NCBI GenBank assembly: GCA_044224605.1
Contig: JBGAKC010000001.1
Coordinates: 62,001 to 126,000 of the forward strand
Reading direction: 5' to 3'
Length of the DNA: 64,000 bases
From: UBA7672 sp044224605
GTDB taxonomy: Bacteria; Pseudomonadota; Alphaproteobacteria; Caulobacterales; Hyphomonadaceae
The position numbers were made by a program, and so were the translations under genes. Under the pieces are notes generated by a model that did no database searches, had not been told where the DNA came from, and saw nothing but the letters and a program-made list of their open reading frames with translations. How positions within the stretch are numbered: the stretch's first letter is position 1; every line of letters begins with the position of its first letter. Of this stretch, positions 60,801 through 64,000 are shown in pieces.

Positions 60801-61079
60801 CTGGATGTAATGGCCTCGTTGCGCAGTCGGTTTCTTCTCCGCAGTCGCGACGATTTGCAACGAATGAACGAGCCAGTCGCGAGCGAAGAGGGCGTGGTCT
60901 CGCAGGAGTTGTTCGCCCTGGTTCATCGCTTTGCGGGAACTGCTGGGACGTTTGGCTATGTCGAAGCCGGCCAGGCGGCGCAAGTGATCGAAAGCGCGAT
61001 ATCGGCGGGAAGAGCCCCAGATTCTCAAAGCTTCGAACCGCTGCTCAGGGCCGTCGAGAGCATGGTCCGCGCAGCATAG
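57828..61079 (+). CDS. MASE1 hybrid histidine kinase with receiver and Hpt
   Basis: A 1083-residue inner-membrane kinase if started at ATG 57828 (a GTG at 57750 is the other option). The first 300 residues are eight or so helices of a MASE1 sensor (VASIWPLNALLLAIILRWPG, GVWFAADALGMLIFTP). Two PAS domains follow (ADYSTDIVVRLGKGGIISYASPACGIL; ETSRDMVARMDMNGVIRFVSPSCETVM). HisKA ANMSHELRTPLNSIIGF has its histidine near residue 619; HATPase shows NLIGNAVKFTDQGS and DTGIGIPRDRLDQLFVRFSQIDSS; a receiver (VLVVDDVDLNREL, IVFMDVQMPRMDG, DYLPKPIT) and a C-terminal Hpt (LVHRFAGTAGTFGY) complete the relay. Confidence 0.94.
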   Translation: MRNFNQDASRPQTPWFGAMEISAGTVASALCLAGLSAGVVFLSHQFTQDAGRVASIWPLNALLLAIILRWPGASPAVVIAIGAASNVAVDLAMGDTVFNGLALTLANVVEMAVCIYFLRPKGATFDISRPHSLLRFVFIAGGIAPAASAAIAACVLTTKATFLETLGVWFAADALGMLIFTPALLVVGSTRAEGVFPRRSFTEWGLGVAILVTVLFAVFGQRSYPLLFLVYPVVILATFRGGLTATAMSILVTACVAIWASVVGYGPTQLIPGSETDRVLVLQGFLAVMTLTSLPVAMALAERARASASLRAAREEAERAGVEARASENRYRALADYSTDIVVRLGKGGIISYASPACGILGITPEQAVGRSTIDFAAPEDRAFAIKTLEDLFSGAEPDRSIRREFRVPRTDGAVLWLEGNPSIIRDADGAPVEVVTTYRDVTTRRQLEDELRDANLAAHTATEAPRASEHRFRAIAETSRDMVARMDMNGVIRFVSPSCETVMGFSQEEMLGTTTMAHTHREDLEDVEGFFAKLISDGPNAPPRPYTFRARRKDGRIIWLEGIPKILFDEAGRPSEIQDSARDVTARKELEQALAEARVAAEAAAEAKAEFLANMSHELRTPLNSIIGFTQLLAGSAALPQAERRHVDLVAMSSRSLLTVVNDILDFSTLDEGRIRLEQRPFSVGETICRCVDSLTLQADAKNLRLETRLDETLAPYLVGDDTRLTQILLNLIGNAVKFTDQGSVAISVHTLPSVRDYQAFRITVRDTGIGIPRDRLDQLFVRFSQIDSSINRRFGGSGLGLAITKGLVDLMKGQIGVESLLGEGTTFWVELNLPIARSTEIPRPLGDAPPAVVAPGKKLRVLVVDDVDLNRELAVAFLATSGHLVDLASDGQEATALVQTQHYDIVFMDVQMPRMDGLTATRLIRAIPNRSNLPIVAMTAQALPDQIAACREAGMDDYLPKPITAESLPVMITKWAQARTDAKSDASGQLDVMASLRSRFLLRSRDDLQRMNEPVASEEGVVSQELFALVHRFAGTAGTFGYVEAGQAAQVIESAISAGRAPDSQSFEPLLRAVESMVRAA

Positions 61080-61093
61080 CTCCTAACGACGAA

Positions 61094-61124
61094 CGCCGGC
61101 CGCATCACGATGGTGCGGCCGGCG
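61094..61124. repeat. GC-rich inverted repeat after the MASE1 kinase
   Basis: Perfect 11-base arms CGCCGGCCGCA / TGCGGCCGGCG with a nine-base loop, 15 bases after the kinase stop. It has no T-run, so it is a weaker terminator candidate or a regulatory hairpin. Confidence 0.6.
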
Positions 61125-61277
61125 ACGCGGCGTTTCCCCGACGATAACTCGTACTCAACAAAGACGACGCTGGGTTGGCCGGGGCTAGGGGCTGATTGGC
61201 CATCCCGAGCGTTGTCTGTCGCCAATCTGACGCGCTATGCTCGCAAACGCCTCTCAGCCCGTCGTTGGGATCAAAAT

Positions 61278-61946
61278 TTGAATGGATCCATCCTAGTTGC
61301 CGAAGACGATGACCTGCTGAGGGCGTTTATCCTCGCGGGACTCAAACAGGACACGTTCTTAGCTTACGGCGTGAGCAACGGTGAAGAGGCGCTGCAGCTC
61401 GCCCTCACACGTGATTTCGACTTGCTGGTACTTGATCGGAATCTTCCAGGCCTGGACGGTTTGAGTGTTCTCAAGATGCTCCGTTTGCGAGGGGTTATCG
61501 CGCCTGCGATGTTTCTGACCGCTCTCGGCGCGACGGGTGATCGCGTGCAGGGGCTCGACTCTGGCGCGGACGACTACATGACCAAGCCATTCGCGATCGA
61601 GGAGTTTCTTGCCCGGGCGCGAGCGCTGCTCAGACGCCCGAAGCAACCGCTGCCCCGGACACTTTCCTTTGGTCGCCTGGTACTGGACCTGACGCGCCAT
61701 GAAGCGTTGGTCGATGGTCATGGGATCGATTTAACGGCCCAGGATATCGTCTTGTTGTCCGTTTTCCTGAAAGCACCAGCGCGCGTATTCAGTCGCGAAT
61801 CGCTGCTCGACCAAATGGGCGGCGACGAAATTGCTCCTGCGGCCGTCGAGCATGCGATTAGTCGCCTCAGAAGAAAACTTGATGCAGCCGGCGTGCGCGA
61901 TGTCATCAAGACAGTTCGGGGCGCCGGGTACCGCTTGAACGGCTGA
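61278..61946 (+). CDS. OmpR-family DNA-binding response regulator
   Basis: A 222-residue regulator. Receiver: ILVAEDDDLLRAFILAGLK, LLVLDRNLPGLDGLSVL, DYMTKPFAIEEFL. Winged helix: FGRLVLDLTRHEALVDG, LTAQDIVLLSVFLKAPARVFSRESLLDQM, VEHAISRLRRKLDAAGVRDVIKTVRGAGYRL. TTG at 61278 is preferred since GGGA at 61267-61270 precedes it and the upstream in-frame ATG (61110) lies in the hairpin. Likely the transcription partner of the MASE1 kinase (adjacent, same strand). Confidence 0.9.
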   Translation: MNGSILVAEDDDLLRAFILAGLKQDTFLAYGVSNGEEALQLALTRDFDLLVLDRNLPGLDGLSVLKMLRLRGVIAPAMFLTALGATGDRVQGLDSGADDYMTKPFAIEEFLARARALLRRPKQPLPRTLSFGRLVLDLTRHEALVDGHGIDLTAQDIVLLSVFLKAPARVFSRESLLDQMGGDEIAPAAVEHAISRLRRKLDAAGVRDVIKTVRGAGYRLNG

Positions 61947-62341
61947 CCGCAACCGCTTCAAAACCCGCGTCTTGGTTGCCAGCCTCATGTTTCCAAGAGT
62001 ATAGCGGGCCGCTCGCGCGCAAAAAGGTCAAGGTTTTAGAGCCGATATTAAGCGCGCTAGCGCCGACGCCAATTTCCAAGGCCGCCAGCGCGTGACCACG
62101 GGTTGGCTCCTCAGGATCATCTCGAGGTTTTCGATCGCACTCGCATACTGACTTTGAGCTTTCGATCCTTTGGCCTGAGCCCTAGCGGTCATTGAGATCG
62201 CGCCGCGTGGATTCTGCGCGCGCGCTCGGAATCTGTCTTGAGCAGGGCGGCGGCGTAGTTGCTGCAAGCTCGCCGAAAGCCCAGCAAAACCTCACCCAGT
62301 TACCCTGACAGTTCTCTCAGTTGAGCTGTCAGCGCGCCGGA
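61947..62341. other. 395-base intergenic region between convergent genes
   Basis: No supported gene. A short minus-strand frame (54-79 codons near 62028-62267) ends in a run of hydrophobic residues but lacks family features or a ribosome site. Probably holds transcription termination for both neighbours. Confidence 0.35.
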
Positions 62342-63727
62342 TCACTCGCGGACGGTCAGCGGATCGCGATGGACCAAGGTATGAACCATCACGATCCGGA
62401 CCGGTTTATCGTCTCGACCGCGGCGCACGCGCGCTCGTTCTTGTACTTTGATGTAGGCTCCCGACGAGCCGCGTACCCGTAGCATCTGGCTCAGTGTGTC
62501 ACGCTCGCCATCCTGCAAGCTCTGGTAGCCTTGGCGCGCGGCAGCCTCGTCATCAGGATGGATTCTGCTCAACCAGTTCGAGATGTCTTCATCAGCGACG
62601 GCTGCGCCTTCGGCGAACAGCGTGCGCCAGCCCTCGGAGCTCGAAAGGCCTGAGTCGCTAATTCGCCATTCGAGGACGCCAGCATCGAGAAGATCGGCCG
62701 CGATCTCCGCTCGCGCTACGGCATCGGCGGATGTGTTAGCCCGTCGATCGCGTCGTCGCCATTCATTCTGCACGATGGAAACCGCTAGGATCAGCGCCAG
62801 CAACATGGGGGCGAATGCAGCGACCAAGACTTGCCAGTTCTCCTGAGTCAAGCGCCATACATCGACTTTTGCGCCGATGACATGAACCGCCAGCTGTCCG
62901 CTTGCGAGCGGCGCAGATGCCATTTCCGAATTGCTCTCGTCCGACTCGCGGGCGAGTTCGGAAACAGCCATGTCCTCGATCGACTGATGTTCCGCGGGCA
63001 TTGCTGGAACAACCACGCGCGTTCGCGAGACGTCTGCGCCCGACGCCAAGATCAGGCGGCCATCCCTGTCGGACAGAAAGGCAAGAGGCGCCTTGGCGGC
63101 TGTGTTGCGCGCAAGCACGAGACTGTCGGTGAACACGCTGGCATCAAGCGCCAAAACCAGCGTGCGCGGAGAAGGCGCGTCCATCGGTATGGCGAGAAGG
63201 AGTGCGTTGCGCTCAGGCGCAGGCATGAGACGGGCGCGCTGGTCGATGCGGCGTGCGTCTTCAAACCGGAAGGGCGCGATGACCGGGCCGAAGCCCGTTG
63301 CATCGACCGCGCCGACATCGAGCTCAACCGACCCGGAAGCGTCAAGAATGGTCGCGCCGAGGATCGGTGAGTCAGCCGCAGCTTCCACGATGGCCCGGCG
63401 CGCCGCCAGCCGTTCCACGTCTGTCGCGTTTGGGGCAAGTGCTGCGTCAAGCGCGGCGCGATGCTTGAGGACGCCGGTTTCAGCCCTCGCCAGAATTGCC
63501 TCGATCTGCGTGGCGCCATACTGTGCGGCGACCGCGAGCCGGCTCCGGTCAACCTCGTGCGTCTTCTGTGACATCACGGCGAACAGCGCCACCAAACCGA
63601 TCGCCAGGCCGATGCCGCCCGCGCGCCGGAGGGCGCCGATCAGCTTCGGATCGGCAAGATCGCTGACCCGCCGCACAAAAGCTGTTGGCGGCGGCTGCGA
63701 GAGTTGCGAGGCGGTGGATGGCTGCAT
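62342..63727 (-). CDS. Membrane PAS-domain sensor without output domain
   Basis: A 461-residue protein: an N-terminal helix (IGLAIGLVALFAVMSQK), a periplasmic region of about 240 residues that resembles a Cache-like fold (NATDVERLAARRAIVEAAADSPILGATILDASGSVELDVG, LSDRDGRLILASGADVSRTRVV), a second helix (VLVAAFAPMLLALILAVSIVQNEW), then a PAS fold (EWRISDSGLSSSEGWRTLF, WLSRIHPDDEAAARQGYQSL, RVRGSSGAYIKVQERARV). No kinase, GGDEF or EAL is present. It lies four bases after the BcsC-like gene stop and is likely co-transcribed with it, linking sensing to polysaccharide export. An ATG at 63760 inside the upstream gene is less likely. Confidence 0.8.
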   Translation of the reverse strand: MQPSTASQLSQPPPTAFVRRVSDLADPKLIGALRRAGGIGLAIGLVALFAVMSQKTHEVDRSRLAVAAQYGATQIEAILARAETGVLKHRAALDAALAPNATDVERLAARRAIVEAAADSPILGATILDASGSVELDVGAVDATGFGPVIAPFRFEDARRIDQRARLMPAPERNALLLAIPMDAPSPRTLVLALDASVFTDSLVLARNTAAKAPLAFLSDRDGRLILASGADVSRTRVVVPAMPAEHQSIEDMAVSELARESDESNSEMASAPLASGQLAVHVIGAKVDVWRLTQENWQVLVAAFAPMLLALILAVSIVQNEWRRRDRRANTSADAVARAEIAADLLDAGVLEWRISDSGLSSSEGWRTLFAEGAAVADEDISNWLSRIHPDDEAAARQGYQSLQDGERDTLSQMLRVRGSSGAYIKVQERARVRRGRDDKPVRIVMVHTLVHRDPLTVRE

Positions 63728-63731
63728 GGCG

Positions 63732-64000
63732 TCACCAGATCCCGCGGCCATGGCCGGCAAAGTCGCCGCTTACAACGGATCGCCGGCCTTCCGGCGTGAA
63801 CCGCAAGGAAAGCCCGAGCTGCACGTCGCTGTAGGCGGTCGAGGCATTGGCGGCGGCCCATCCGCCGACCGTCCAGTTCGCGCTGACGCGATAGGCGGCC
63901 TCAGCGCGGACCGCGCCAGCGACACTGGAGGACGCGCTTGATGCAAACTGCGCGCCCAAAGGATTCTGCAAGGGCAGGACAGGGGCGCTAGATTGCCGCG
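63732..64000 (-). CDS. C-terminal end of a BcsC-like outer-membrane protein, N-terminus outside window
   Basis: 89 codons open to the right edge. The sequence has FASSASSSVAGAVRAEAAYRVS, NWTVGGWAAANAST and AYSDVQLGLSLRFTPEG, which match the last beta strands of the cellulose synthase operon protein C barrel (two amphipathic strands around a Gly-Gly turn). BcsC-type proteins export cellulose-like polymers across the outer membrane. With so little visible, another barrel is possible. The stop is followed four bases later by the PAS-sensor start. Confidence 0.6.
   Translation of the reverse strand, partial: RQSSAPVLPLQNPLGAQFASSASSSVAGAVRAEAAYRVSANWTVGGWAAANASTAYSDVQLGLSLRFTPEGRRSVVSGDFAGHGRGIW

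Noticed and set aside
62028..62267. A minus-strand frame of 79 codons as a small gene
   Set aside because: No ribosome site or recognisable domain, and the region fits an intergenic gap between convergent genes.

Overview
The window is GC-rich chromosomal DNA from an alphaproteobacterium. A CenR-like response regulator, an NtrZ-like periplasmic protein, DUF3576 next to leuS, lolA with xthA and ftsK, and a DUF1344-like protein together suggest Caulobacterales, probably Hyphomonadaceae. The genus cannot be fixed from sequence alone.

Bases 1-26786 are an ordinary core segment: leuS (cut by the left edge), envelope proteins, yggS, a lysoplasmalogenase, an L,D-transpeptidase, a CenR-type regulator, xthA, lolA, a cold-shock protein, ftsK, an ammonium transporter, a UbiH-type hydroxylase, a Trm112/Lon-domain cluster, a split TPP enzyme, thioredoxin-fold proteins and tRNA-Gly(GCC). 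Less ordinary items are three tandem small proteins sharing a CxGA[FY]x4C motif (11847-12757) and an unexplained leftward hairpin-plus-T-tract upstream of amtB.

From tRNA-Gly (26712-26786) to about 48020 lies an integrative/conjugative-type element. Its left cargo holds an AbiEi/AbiEii-like pair, in which the AbiEii-like protein carries an extra WYL-like domain and a zinc-finger tail, and then a compact bacterial ubiquitin-like cassette: an 89-residue beta-grasp ubiquitin-like protein, an E1-like ThiF enzyme with an extra N-terminal domain, and a DUF6527 protein. A divergent XRE-ImmA pair faces the cassette across a 122-base intergenic region holding two inverted repeats. This cassette is the best candidate for the unusual system in the window, probably defence-related. 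Next comes a full Trb-type type IV secretion operon (traG/virD4, a CopG-like gene, trbBCDEJLFGI), a divergent LysR regulator, a TraF peptidase and a ParB-like protein. No relaxase or integrase is visible, and no right attachment site was found.

From 48389 to the right end is a signalling and surface-polysaccharide region: a receiver-like protein lacking its phospho-acceptor, with a decayed second copy beside it; a GAF/PAS hybrid histidine kinase overlapping a single-receiver protein; an IS21-type transposase fossil; a tight operon of response regulator, YaiO-like barrel, HEAT protein and family 2 glycosyltransferase; a receiver truncated by an amber codon; a MASE1 hybrid kinase with receiver and Hpt; an OmpR-type regulator; a membrane PAS sensor; and the end of a BcsC-like outer-membrane protein that runs off the right edge. 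The gene content suggests that several of these regulators control exopolysaccharide synthesis and export.
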